Below are positions 41,160-49,868 of a stretch of DNA of 54,181 nucleotides, one piece after another (positions within the stretch are counted from its first letter, which is position 1; every line of letters begins with the position of its first letter). The notes beneath the pieces are model-generated. The model was not told where the DNA came from. It did not search any database and saw only the letters and a program-made list of their open reading frames with translations. The position numbers were made by a program, and so were the translations under genes. Origin of the DNA: Neglectibacter sp. X58 (GTDB lineage: Bacteria; Bacillota; Clostridia; Oscillospirales; Acutalibacteraceae); contig NZ_QWEO01000017.1 in assembly GCF_009936035.1 (NCBI RefSeq), forward strand, positions 1 to 54,181, given 5' to 3'.

Positions 41160-43001
41160 TTATAGTTCTTCCTGCTCCGGCAGGGCAGGATATTCCGGGG
41201 GCGCGGCAGGGATGCGGATGTCCACCTGGGTGCCGTTGGGGTTGCTGAACAGGCTGATGCCATAGCTTTCCCCATATACCAGCTTAATGCGGCGGTTGAT
41301 GTTATAAAGCCCCAGGCCAAAGGGAGAGGCCTCCTGAATGGACTCGGAAAAGCTGCGGCCCAGGTTTTCCTGGATTTTCTGCAGCTTCTCCCGGGGAATC
41401 CCCGCGCCATTGTCGATGATGTTGAACACCAGTTCCCCATCCTCCCTGCGCCCGTAAATGCGGATGGCAGGCCGCTTGTCTGTGCCGTTGTAGGCGTGGA
41501 GCATGGCGTTTTCCACAGTGGGCTGGATGATCATTTTCAGGATGCGGCAGTCTAAAAGCGGTTCCTCAATGTTCAGCTCATAGTCCAGCTTCCCGTCATA
41601 CCGGATTTTATAAATGGACAAATATTGGCAGATAATGCCCACCTCCTCGGCGCAGTCCACAAAGGTGCCGGGGTGGATGGAATATTTAAACACATCGGAC
41701 ATGGCCAGGGCAATCTCCTGGATATCCCGGGTGCGGCCCATGGCGGCAAGGCCGCAGATGCACTGGAGGGTGTTGTAGAGGAAATGGGGATTCACCTGGC
41801 TTTGCAGGGCGTAAAGCTCCGCCTCCTTGGTGCGCAGCTCCGTTTCATACAGGGTGTTCTGGGTCAAGAGGATCTGCCGGGTGGCGCACTTGATTTTGTC
41901 AATCATCCGGTTGATATCCACAATGATAGCGTCAATTTCCCCCACGCCGGAATAGGCGATATGCTCGGAAAGGTTTTCCCCCTGGTATCCTGCAAGCTGG
42001 GAAATGGTGCCGGAAATGGGGCGCAGGATATAGCGCCTGGTGAACTGAACGAGGAGGATGAGAAACAGGGTGACTGCCAAAAAGCAGCAGCCTCCAAACA
42101 GCAGCATCAGGCCGGAGCCGCCCTGAACCTGCCCCAGGGTGGCGGCCCCCCGGAGGGTCAGCCCGCCCCGGGCTAGGGGGATTTCCTGGATGAGGGTGTT
42201 TGGCCCAGGCTCCGGCGGGACGGGGGAGCTGCTGAAAACGCAGTCATCCCCCTGGTACAGGGCGAAATATTCATAAGAAAGGGCGGTGTCTGTCATCAGC
42301 AGCCGGGAAATCCTGCTTTTGTTGCACAGCAGCAGGCCTGTGGCTACCTTCTGGGAGTCGCTGGGCCAGGAATTCAGGTTTAAGATAGGCACGCTGTATA
42401 CAAAGTACACATTGCTCCACTGGCTTTCCGGCGGGAAGAAATGGAAGCTGCGCTCCAGGGCATAAGGGTCGTGCAGCTCCTCCTGGGAAGTGATCTCCGA
42501 GATGATATTGTAGTCCACCCCGGAAAAATAGCTTTTCCCCAGGCCGTTGATGTCCACAATCATCACGTCTGCAATGGAGGTTTCAATGCTGCACAGCAGG
42601 GACATGAGCTGGTGGGAGTTTGCCACAGCGCTGCCCACTTCCGTCGGATCTTCCCCGGAGTAGACATTGATAACCGACCAGTTGGAGGAAACGCCGAAGC
42701 CCAGCTTTTCCAGGGACATAAAGTATTCGTCAATATTTTCCCCCATAATGGTCAGGGTTGCGCCCAGATGCTCCTCCAGGGCCTTGCGCTGTGAGGAGGC
42801 AAACCACCAGCAGGCCGCCGCCAGCAGGCATAAAAACAGCAGGCAGGCCGTTAAAAACAGGTGCAGAAGGCTTTTCTGGATGCTTCTGCAGCCGGGCGCG
42901 TCAGGAGCCGGGCTTTTCCCAGCGGGAGGCCGCCAGCTTCCTGTAGACCCCGGGAGACATGTTTTCCGCTTTTTTAAAAACCTTGCTGAAATAAAACTCA
43001 T
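41160..43001 (-). CDS. Two-component sensor histidine kinase, YesM/LytS class
   Basis: Up to 613 residues. A first membrane helix lies near 45-68 (LLHLFLTACLLFLCLLAAAC), then an extracellular sensor of ~230 residues, a second helix (LLFGGCCFLAVTLFLILLV), HAMP, the His_kinase phospho-site QVNPHFLYNTLQ and an HATPase with ENAMLHAYNG, DNGAGIP and FGLGLYNI. It phosphorylates the adjacent AraC-type regulator in response to an external ligand. The start is uncertain: the ATG at 43001 overlaps the regulator by 101 nt, and no usual start codon lies between the regulator's stop and the first helix. Confidence 0.85.
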   Translation of the reverse strand: MSFISARFLKKRKTCLPGSTGSWRPPAGKSPAPDAPGCRSIQKSLLHLFLTACLLFLCLLAAACWWFASSQRKALEEHLGATLTIMGENIDEYFMSLEKLGFGVSSNWSVINVYSGEDPTEVGSAVANSHQLMSLLCSIETSIADVMIVDINGLGKSYFSGVDYNIISEITSQEELHDPYALERSFHFFPPESQWSNVYFVYSVPILNLNSWPSDSQKVATGLLLCNKSRISRLLMTDTALSYEYFALYQGDDCVFSSSPVPPEPGPNTLIQEIPLARGGLTLRGAATLGQVQGGSGLMLLFGGCCFLAVTLFLILLVQFTRRYILRPISGTISQLAGYQGENLSEHIAYSGVGEIDAIIVDINRMIDKIKCATRQILLTQNTLYETELRTKEAELYALQSQVNPHFLYNTLQCICGLAAMGRTRDIQEIALAMSDVFKYSIHPGTFVDCAEEVGIICQYLSIYKIRYDGKLDYELNIEEPLLDCRILKMIIQPTVENAMLHAYNGTDKRPAIRIYGRREDGELVFNIIDNGAGIPREKLQKIQENLGRSFSESIQEASPFGLGLYNINRRIKLVYGESYGISLFSNPNGTQVDIRIPAAPPEYPALPEQEEL

Positions 43002-43650
43002 CTTTAAAGCCTACCTTTTCCGCTATTTCCAACTGCTTGAGGTTTGTATGGGACAGGTAGAACTTGGCCTTTTCCAGGCGGGCGCTTGTGAGGTATTGGG
43101 AAAAGGTTACGTCCAGGTGCTTTTTAAACAGGGCGCAGATGTACGTCCTGTTTAGAAAAAAGGTATCACTAATGGATTGCAAAGTCAAGTGCTGGTGGAG
43201 GTTCGCGTCGATATAGGCAAGGATTTCCTCGAAGCGCCCGGCAGGCAGCGTCTCGCCGGGGGACAGGTTGTGCTCCTCGTCCAGGGTGGCCTTGATGGAG
43301 GAAAACAGGGTGGTAATTTCCCCGGGATGGATGGGCTTCAAATAATAGTCCACCACGTCCAGGCGCAGGGCGGCCTTGGCATAGTCGAAATTCCGGTGGG
43401 CGGAGAGGATGACAAAGCGGCTGGTGCAGCCGTCAAACTGGGCCTTGCGGATAAGCTCCAGGCCGTCCAGCACAGGCATGGAGATGTCGGTAATCACCAC
43501 GTCGGGGGGATCGGCGCAGATGGCCCGCAGGGCTTCCATCGGGTTTGTGTACAGCCTGTCTATATAGAACCCCAGTTCCTTCCAGTCAATGCTTTCCTTT
43601 AAAACGGCGGCGCTCCATGGCTCGTCGTCAATCAATACAATGCGGTACAA
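42901..43650 (-). CDS. AraC-family response regulator, YesN class
   Basis: 249 residues: receiver (YRIVLIDDEPWSAAV, phospho-acceptor in VVITDISMPVLDG, switch K in YYLKPIHP) joined to a C-terminal AraC double helix-turn-helix (LNRTYICALFKKHLDVTF and VGFKDEFYFSKVFKK). TTG 43650 is preferred: GGGGGTGAG lies 4-8 nt upstream and the family N-terminus begins exactly here. It is divergently placed from the ABC importer genes and most likely activates their promoter. Confidence 0.9.
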   Translation of the reverse strand: MYRIVLIDDEPWSAAVLKESIDWKELGFYIDRLYTNPMEALRAICADPPDVVITDISMPVLDGLELIRKAQFDGCTSRFVILSAHRNFDYAKAALRLDVVDYYLKPIHPGEITTLFSSIKATLDEEHNLSPGETLPAGRFEEILAYIDANLHQHLTLQSISDTFFLNRTYICALFKKHLDVTFSQYLTSARLEKAKFYLSHTNLKQLEIAEKVGFKDEFYFSKVFKKAENMSPGVYRKLAASRWEKPGS

Positions 43651-43817
43651 AGTCTCACCCCCATAAGTATTTTGAGCAGGCAGTTGGTCTATAACCACTC
43701 CAATCATAGCAAAAACATATAAAAAGTCAAGTCAAAGCAAAGGGTGTTTTGGTGAATATATGAATAAATTGCAAACGAACCTGAATATTTTACATGTTTT
43801 CATACCCTCTTACCAAC

Positions 43818-43959
43818 TATAATAAAATCACGGCGCAAGGCCGAAGCCCTCAAACCGGGCGGAGCTGAAAAAAGCTTTTCCGTGTTTTCCCCGCCGGCAG
43901 GCGGGGAAAACACACGGGAAGCGGCTTTCGGGATGTACGTCCGCTCCCAAACCGGGCGG
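43818..43959 (+). promoter_or_regulatory. Activator-dependent promoter and leader repeats of the importer operon
   Basis: TATAAT at 43818-43823 has no good -35 box, as expected for an AraC-type activated promoter. The leader carries the direct repeat CAAACCGGGCGG at 43851-43862 and 43948-43959, flanking a perfect 14-bp stem GTGTTTTCCCCGCC / GGCGGGGAAAACAC around GGCA (43882-43913). The repeats or the stem could be regulator sites or an mRNA stabiliser. Confidence 0.5.
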
Positions 43960-43998
43960 GGCCTTGGGACACGAACATAACTTTTAGGAGGCATGAAC

Positions 43999-45738
43999 AT
44001 GAAGAAAAGAAAGCTGAGCGCCCTGCTGGCGCTGGTGCTGGCGCTCCTGCTGGCGCTGTCCGGCTGCTCCGGCGGCACAGGCGGCTCCTCGTCCGCATCG
44101 TCCAAGGCAGACGCACCGGAAAGCTCCAAAGCGGAAGCCCCCGTAAGTTCCAAAGCGGAAGAGCCTGCTTCTTCCGCGGAAGAAAGCGAACCGGAAGCCC
44201 AGGGCACTGCCACGGGCGGCACCCTGCGCATGGGCGCTTACGTGCTGGACACCCAGATGTCCAACAAAAGCCCCTTTGCCACCTCCGGCACCTTTACGGA
44301 CATGCTGGACATCCTTTACGAGCCGCTGTTCACCTTTAACGAGAAGAAGGGCGAGCTGGAGCCGGCCCTTGCCACGGAATACAGTTGGAACGACGGCTTT
44401 ACAGAACTGACCTTCACCATAAATCCCGATGTGAAATGGCACGATGGCACCGCCTTCTCCGCGGAGGACGTGGCCTGCACCATGCAGATTCTCAAAGACG
44501 TGCCCACCTTCGACCAGTACGCCCTGTGGGACAAGCTGTCCGATGTAAAGGCGGACGGGGACAAGGTTGTGTTCACCTGCAGCCAGCCCTTCACCGCCCT
44601 GCCCCGGTATCTCACCAAGGTAAAGATTGTGCCCAAACACATCTGGGAAAACGAGGACGCGGAAAACTTTATTAACGAAACCCCTGTAGGCACCGGGCCT
44701 TTTGCCTGGGACAAGTACACAGTGGGCACCTCTGTAGAGCTTACCGCCTTCAAGGATTACTGGAACGGCGCCCCCAAGGTGGACAAAATGCTTATTGTGC
44801 TCTACAACACCTCTCCCAACACCACCCTGGGCCTCTTAAACGGGGAAATCGACTGCACCACCGGCACCATCGCCATGTCCAGCATTCCGGAGTTCACCTC
44901 CAAGGAATTTGCCCAGATGGATATTTACGCTGGCCTTGGCAACTTCTCCGTGCTGATAAACCATGAAAATGAGCTGCTCTCCGATGTGGCCGTGCGCAAG
45001 GCCATGGCCATGGCCATCAACCAGCCGGAGCTTATCTCCCGCGGCGAGTATAACGGCGTGCTGCCCACCAGCATCGGCTGGCTGCCGGATCTCTTTGGCG
45101 ACTATGTAAGCGAGGAAGCCAAAAACTCCCTGGCCTTTGATCTGGAAGCCGCCCAGAAGGTGCTGGAGGACGCGGGCTACACCAAGGGCGACGACGGCAT
45201 CTACCAGAAAGACGGCAAGCGCCTGTCCTTTACCTATCACAACGCTTCCGGCGCCCCTGCCCAGCAGATGGAAGCCGGCATGATTCAGCAGTGGCTTTTG
45301 AACCTGGGCGTGGAGATTATCCCCAAGCTGGCCACCTGGCCCGAACTGACCTCCCTGGCCCAGACAGGCAAATATGACCTTCTGCAGATGGGCATCAACT
45401 TCCCGCCGGATCCTTACGCGGCCCTGAATAGCTGCTTCAACTCCTCCATGACCGCCCCCGCCGGCGAGAGCACCCCCGGCCTGAACTATTTCCGCTACCG
45501 CAGCGATGAGATGGACGGCCTTCTGGAGCAGGCTTCCGCCGAGACGGACGAGGAAAAGCTGAAGGATCTCTACTACCAGATGCAGGATCTGCTGGCAAAG
45601 GATTACGTGTTCCTGCCCATGTATAACTCCAGCGGACACATCCCCTACTATGACGGCGCCGCCGTTACAGGATGGACGGATTACGAGGCGTCTGTCAAGA
45701 GCAACCGCAACCTTATCAACGTGCGGCCCGTAGGCTGA
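43999..45738 (+). CDS. Extracellular solute-binding lipoprotein, family 5 (ABC importer)
   Basis: 579 residues. Lipoprotein signal with lipobox LALSGC (Cys23), then a Ser/Ala/Glu-rich tether (~30-70) and an SBP_bac_5 domain with YEPLFTFNEKKGELEPALA, WHDGTAFSAEDV and the C-terminal LYYQMQDLLAKDYVFLPMY. It captures peptides or small glycosides outside the membrane and delivers them to the permease pair. ATG 43999 sits 7 nt after AGGAGG; an ATG at 43993 is too close. First gene of the operon, just downstream of the putative activated promoter. Confidence 0.92.
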   Translation: MKKRKLSALLALVLALLLALSGCSGGTGGSSSASSKADAPESSKAEAPVSSKAEEPASSAEESEPEAQGTATGGTLRMGAYVLDTQMSNKSPFATSGTFTDMLDILYEPLFTFNEKKGELEPALATEYSWNDGFTELTFTINPDVKWHDGTAFSAEDVACTMQILKDVPTFDQYALWDKLSDVKADGDKVVFTCSQPFTALPRYLTKVKIVPKHIWENEDAENFINETPVGTGPFAWDKYTVGTSVELTAFKDYWNGAPKVDKMLIVLYNTSPNTTLGLLNGEIDCTTGTIAMSSIPEFTSKEFAQMDIYAGLGNFSVLINHENELLSDVAVRKAMAMAINQPELISRGEYNGVLPTSIGWLPDLFGDYVSEEAKNSLAFDLEAAQKVLEDAGYTKGDDGIYQKDGKRLSFTYHNASGAPAQQMEAGMIQQWLLNLGVEIIPKLATWPELTSLAQTGKYDLLQMGINFPPDPYAALNSCFNSSMTAPAGESTPGLNYFRYRSDEMDGLLEQASAETDEEKLKDLYYQMQDLLAKDYVFLPMYNSSGHIPYYDGAAVTGWTDYEASVKSNRNLINVRPVG

Positions 45739-45796
45739 TTATAAGGGGTTCGGGCAAGTCTTTTGGGAAAAAATAAATACAGGTAAAAAATAAAGC

Positions 45797-45834
45797 GGAG
45801 GATATTCCTGGTAGCTGGGAGTATCCTCCCTTTT
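45797..45834 (+). terminator. Intergenic hairpin, partial terminator/attenuator after the binding protein
   Basis: Stem GGAGGATA / TATCCTCC (45797-45804, 45822-45829) with inner pairing, then CTTTT. It lies between the binding protein and the permease genes. Such a hairpin commonly lowers downstream expression so the binding protein is made in excess. Confidence 0.55.
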
Positions 45835-45852
45835 AAAAAGGAGGAGGAAAGC

Positions 45853-46839
45853 TTGAAAGGCATCACGGTAAAATATGTATGCAAAAGGTTTATAAGCGCT
45901 TTGTTCACCCTGTGGGTGGCGCTTACCTTCAACTTCCTGCTGCCCCGCATGATGGGCGGCGACCCGGCGGAATACCTGGCGTCCCAAAGCGCCCTTGGCT
46001 CTGCCGAGTATGCCCAGCAGGTGCGGGAGCAGTTCGGCCTGGACAAGAGCATCTTTGAGCAGTATGCGCGCTATCTGGGCGGGCTTTTTCAGGGGGATCT
46101 GGGGGTGTCCTACACAAACTTCCCCATCCCTGTCAGCGATATCATCACCCAGGCCATCCCCTGGACCCTGCTGGTGGTCATCATCTCCACCCTGCTGTCC
46201 TTTTTGATTGCCTGGATCATCGGCACCCTGGCGGCCCTGAAAAAGGGATCCTGGTTTGACAACCTGGCAGTGGGCACGTCCTTCTACATCCAGTCCATCC
46301 CCTATTTCTGGGTGGGCATGCTGCTGGTCATGGGCCTGGGGTATTACCTGGGGTGGTTCCCCATGGGCCACGCCATGACCCCCGGGGCAGAGCTTGGCAA
46401 TTTCTGGGCCAAGGCGGGGAACATCGCCTACCACGCCTGCCTGCCGGTGCTGTCGCTGGTGATTGTGTCCCTTGCCGGGCGCATGATTATGATGCGCAGC
46501 AACATATTGCAGGTGTTCTCTGAGGACTACATTGTGCTGGCCCAGGCAAAGGGGCTGCGGCGCAGCAAAATCCTGACGAAATATGCCCTGCGCAACGCAC
46601 TGCTCCCTTCCTTCACCGGGCTGATGCTCAGCCTGGGCCAGGCGGTGGGCGGCGCCATCGCCACGGAGATTATCTTCTCCTATCCCGGCATTGGCCTAAC
46701 CATTATGAACGCCATCCTAAGCCACGATTATCCCCTGGTGCAGGGCTGCTTTGCCATCATTGCCCTGAGCGTGGTGGCCATCAACTTCCTGGCGGATTTA
46801 ATTTACCCGCTGATAGACCCCCGGGTATCCCTGGACTGA
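45853..46839 (+). CDS. ABC importer permease, DppB/OppB type
   Basis: 328 residues, six membrane helices, with the EAA cytoplasmic loop SEDYIVLAQAKGLRRSKILT and the family start KYVCKRFISALFTLWVALTF. TTG 45853 follows AAAAAGGAGGAGGAAAGC. It pairs with the DppC-type permease downstream to form the channel. Confidence 0.92.
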   Translation: MKGITVKYVCKRFISALFTLWVALTFNFLLPRMMGGDPAEYLASQSALGSAEYAQQVREQFGLDKSIFEQYARYLGGLFQGDLGVSYTNFPIPVSDIITQAIPWTLLVVIISTLLSFLIAWIIGTLAALKKGSWFDNLAVGTSFYIQSIPYFWVGMLLVMGLGYYLGWFPMGHAMTPGAELGNFWAKAGNIAYHACLPVLSLVIVSLAGRMIMMRSNILQVFSEDYIVLAQAKGLRRSKILTKYALRNALLPSFTGLMLSLGQAVGGAIATEIIFSYPGIGLTIMNAILSHDYPLVQGCFAIIALSVVAINFLADLIYPLIDPRVSLD

Positions 46840-46856
46840 GAAAGGAGCGCGGGCGT

Positions 46857-46952
46857 GTGAAAAATATCAAAGAAAGGACGGTACCGGGCACAAAAGGGCA
46901 TAGCGTTATGGCTTTTTGTGCGGATTCCGTATCGCGTGGCGATTACTTATGA
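46857..46952 (+). CDS. Small repeat-encoded ORF, copy C (31 aa), overlapping the DppC-type start
   Basis: GTG 46857 is 8-10 nt after AAAGGAG, a normal ribosome site. The peptide reads VKNIKERTVPGTKGHSV then MAFCADSVSRGDYL and ends in TGA overlapping the ATG of the next permease (ATGA). That permease has no other recognisable ribosome site, so coupling through this ORF may be required for its translation. Related peptides occur at 3591 and 8094. Confidence 0.5.
   Translation: MKNIKERTVPGTKGHSVMAFCADSVSRGDYL
46872..46943 (+). repeat. Dispersed palindromic repeat, copy C
   Basis: A 72-nt unit on the plus strand, homologous to copies A and B on the minus strand. It is palindromic: GGCACAAAAGGGCATA pairs with TATGGCTTTTTGTGC, and GGTACC lies opposite GTATCG. 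Compared with copy A the match also extends upstream through GTGAAAAATAT. It is inserted exactly between the two permease genes, 5 nt before the ATG. Confidence 0.85.
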
Positions 46953-47836
46953 AAAAAGAAAAGGCGGCAAGGCAGAAGTCCGACGGCTACTTGATGCTGG
47001 AAAAATACCTTTTGAAAAATACCCGGGCCAAGGTGGGGCTTTTCATCCTCCTGTTCTTCGCCCTGGTGGCAGTGTTTGCCCCCCTGATAGCCCCGTACCA
47101 GCCCAAGGATATCAGCTTCATGCCCTGGGAAAAGCCTTCCCTGGCCCACCCCCTGGGGGTGAACAGCTATGGGCAGGACATCTTCTCCCAGGTGGTGTAC
47201 GGCACCCAGGTCACCATGTCCGTAGGCGTGCTGGCTGGGCTGCTCACCAGCTTCATCGGCATTTTCGTGGGGCTGCTGGCAGGCTATAAGGGCGGGCGCA
47301 CAGGAGAAGTGCTGATGCGCATTGTAGACGTGTTCCTGGTGGTGCCCACCCTGGCCTTTATGATTGTGCTGGCGGCGTTTTTGCCCAGCATGGGCATCTG
47401 GAACCTGATTATCATTATCGGGGGCCTCAACTGGCTGTGGATGGCCCGCAGCATCCGCTCCCAAACCCTGTCGGAGGCCCGCCGGGAATATGTGGACGCG
47501 GCAAAGGTGCAGGGCATGGGCACTTTGGAAATCATGTTCCGGGAAATCCTGCCCAACATTATCCCTGTGGTCACAGCCAACATGGTGATGGTGATAACCT
47601 CCGCCATGCTTACGGAAGCCACCCTGAGCTTTTTGGGCCTGGGCGACCCTTCCCTCATAAGCTGGGGCCAGATGCTCTCCGTGTCCTTTGACAACAACGC
47701 CATTTTATACAACGCCTGGTGGTGGATGCTGCCCCCCGGCCTATGCATCGCAACCTTAGGCTTCAGCTTTATGCTTATCGGCAACTCGTTCCTGGATATC
47801 TACGCAAACGACCGGGGCGGCGCCGTGAAGCTGTGA
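46949..47836 (+). CDS. ABC importer permease, DppC/OppC type
   Basis: 295 residues, six membrane helices. N-terminal cytoplasmic segment, first helix VGLFILLFFALVAVFAPLIA, EAA loop RREYVDAAKVQGMGTLEIM, and the family motif TEATLSFLGLG. ATG 46949 is chosen because the family's N-terminus fits and the upstream in-frame TTG at 46916 only adds repeat-derived residues. Immediately upstream is the repeat with its overlapping small ORF; no independent Shine-Dalgarno is visible. Confidence 0.9.
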   Translation: MKKEKAARQKSDGYLMLEKYLLKNTRAKVGLFILLFFALVAVFAPLIAPYQPKDISFMPWEKPSLAHPLGVNSYGQDIFSQVVYGTQVTMSVGVLAGLLTSFIGIFVGLLAGYKGGRTGEVLMRIVDVFLVVPTLAFMIVLAAFLPSMGIWNLIIIIGGLNWLWMARSIRSQTLSEARREYVDAAKVQGMGTLEIMFREILPNIIPVVTANMVMVITSAMLTEATLSFLGLGDPSLISWGQMLSVSFDNNAILYNAWWWMLPPGLCIATLGFSFMLIGNSFLDIYANDRGGAVKL

Positions 47837-47855
47837 CGGGGAAAGGATGGAAACC

Positions 47856-48836
47856 ATGGAAAACCGGGAAATCGTATTGTCTGTAAAAAATCTCAATGTC
47901 CGCTACACAGCGGACAGAGGGGAGGTGCAGGCCGTAACGGACGTAAGCTTTGACATCCATAAGGGCGAGTTCTTCGGCCTTGCCGGGGAGTCCGGCTGCG
48001 GGAAATCCACAGTGGCCTTCTCCATCATGCAGCTTTTAAAGGGCGCGGCCCACATATCAGGCGGAACCATTGCGTTCAACGGCAAAAACGTGCTGGCCTT
48101 TACCAAGGAGGAGCTGCGCACCTTCCGCTGGGAAAAATCCTCCATGGTGCTGCAAAGCGCCATGAACAACCTGAACCCTGTGGTCACCATTGGCAGCCAG
48201 TTGATGGACGCCATCCTGGCCCACGAAAAGCTTCCCCGCAAGGCGGCCCTGGAGCGGGCCGGGGAGCTTTTAAAGCTGGTGAATATCGACCCCGCCCGCA
48301 TTAAGGCATACCCCCACGAGCTTTCCGGCGGTATGCGCCAGCGGGTGGTTATCGCCATGGCCCTGGCATTGCAGCCGGACCTGGTGATTTTTGACGAGCC
48401 TACCACAGCCCTGGACGTGGTGGTGCAGTATAACATCATCCGCAGGATACAGGAGCTGAAGGAAAAGATGGGCTTCTCTGTGCTGTTCATCACCCACGAC
48501 CTGCCCCTGATGCTGGAAATGTGCGACCGCATTGCCATTATGTATGCCGGGCGCATGGCGGAAATCTCCCCTGTGGGAGAGCTGCTCCAGGGCGGGGCGC
48601 ACCCCTACACCAGCGGGCTTTTGCAGGCCTTCCCCTCTTTGGTGGGGCCTCGCAAGGAACTGAGCGGCATCCCCGGCAGCGTGCCGGATTTAATCACCCC
48701 GCCCCCGGGCTGCCTGTTCTACCAGCGCTGCACCCGCCGCCAGGAGGACTGCCTGTCAGCCCCGCCGGCGCTGGAGGATTTGGGGCGCGGGCATAGCTGC
48801 GCCTGCTACCACAGGCTTACAAAGGAGGTAGGGTAA
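47856..48836 (+). CDS. ABC importer ATPase, DppD/OppD type
   Basis: 326 residues with Walker A GESGCGKST, signature LSGGMRQR, Walker B LVIFDEPTTALD, and H-loop FITHD, plus the C-terminal oligopeptide-transport extension with Cys cluster (PGCLFYQRCTRRQEDC). ATG 47856 is 9 nt after AAAGG; the ATG at 47847 lies on that site. It powers import together with the DppF-type ATPase. Confidence 0.93.
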   Translation: MENREIVLSVKNLNVRYTADRGEVQAVTDVSFDIHKGEFFGLAGESGCGKSTVAFSIMQLLKGAAHISGGTIAFNGKNVLAFTKEELRTFRWEKSSMVLQSAMNNLNPVVTIGSQLMDAILAHEKLPRKAALERAGELLKLVNIDPARIKAYPHELSGGMRQRVVIAMALALQPDLVIFDEPTTALDVVVQYNIIRRIQELKEKMGFSVLFITHDLPLMLEMCDRIAIMYAGRMAEISPVGELLQGGAHPYTSGLLQAFPSLVGPRKELSGIPGSVPDLITPPPGCLFYQRCTRRQEDCLSAPPALEDLGRGHSCACYHRLTKEVG

Positions 48837-49853
48837 ATGGAAAATGTGGCGGTAAAGTTTGACCATGTAAAGAAATATTTCGTCAAGCGCCAGGGCCTTT
48901 TCGGCAAGGCCAGCCTGAAGGCTGTGGACGATGTGAGCTTTGAGATACGCAAGGGGGAAATCCTGGCGGTGGTGGGAGAGTCCGGCTGCGGGAAGTCCAC
49001 CATGGCGAAAATGCTGTGCAAGGTGTATGAGCCTACAGAGGGCAGCATCTCCGTAAACGGCATGGACGTGACCGGCCACACAGGGAAAAAGGATGTGAGC
49101 CGCTTCCGCAAGGAGGTGCAGATGATTTTCCAGGATCCCTTCGGCTCTTTAAACCCCGCCCATAAGGCGGGCCGCATTGTGGGCCGGGCGGTGGAGCTGC
49201 ACTATCCGGAACTGAGCACGGCCCAGGTGCGGGAGAGGGTGGTGGAGCTGTTTGAAACCGTAGGCCTCACCCCTGCCGCTGACTTCATGGAAAAGCACCC
49301 CAACCAGCTTTCCGGCGGCCAGCGCCAGCGCATTGTCATTGCCCGCGCCCTGGCGGTGAAGCCCTCCATCCTGGTGGCAGACGAGCCTACCTCCATGCTG
49401 GACGTGTCCATTGGCATTGACATTATGAACCTGATGCTGGACTTACAGAAAAAGGAAGGCCTCACCTATCTCTACATCACCCACAACCTGGCCTCTGCCC
49501 GGTATATGGCAAACCGCATGGTGGTCATGTATGCCGGCAACTGCGTGGAGCAGGGCGGCACAGACGATATCATCCAAAGCCCCCTGCACCCCTACACCGT
49601 CCTGCTGCTTTCCAGCACCCCGGAGCCTTTCCGGGAGGAAAAGCTGGAGATACACGCCAGCGAGGATTTGCCGGACTTGGCAGGGGACATGAAGCAGTGC
49701 CCTTTTGCAAGCCGCTGCCCCAGGGCTACGGACCGCTGCCGGAAGGAAAAGCCGGAAAACTATGTGATAGGCGACAGGCAGGTAAAATGTTTTTTGTATG
49801 AGCACGCCAAAGAGGGGGACGGCCCCCTGGTGGACGTGTCCATCTACCGCTGA
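48837..49853 (+). CDS. ABC importer ATPase, DppF/OppF type
   Basis: 338 residues with GESGCGKST, LSGGQRQR, LVADEPTSMLD and YITHN, and the C-terminal Cys-rich extension (CPFASRCPRATDRC). The ATG directly follows the stop of the DppD-type gene (TAAATG), with AAAGGAGG upstream. The local order binding protein, two permeases, two ATPases is a complete importer. Confidence 0.93.
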   Translation: MENVAVKFDHVKKYFVKRQGLFGKASLKAVDDVSFEIRKGEILAVVGESGCGKSTMAKMLCKVYEPTEGSISVNGMDVTGHTGKKDVSRFRKEVQMIFQDPFGSLNPAHKAGRIVGRAVELHYPELSTAQVRERVVELFETVGLTPAADFMEKHPNQLSGGQRQRIVIARALAVKPSILVADEPTSMLDVSIGIDIMNLMLDLQKKEGLTYLYITHNLASARYMANRMVVMYAGNCVEQGGTDDIIQSPLHPYTVLLLSSTPEPFREEKLEIHASEDLPDLAGDMKQCPFASRCPRATDRCRKEKPENYVIGDRQVKCFLYEHAKEGDGPLVDVSIYR

Positions 49854-49868
49854 AAGGAGACGGAAGCT

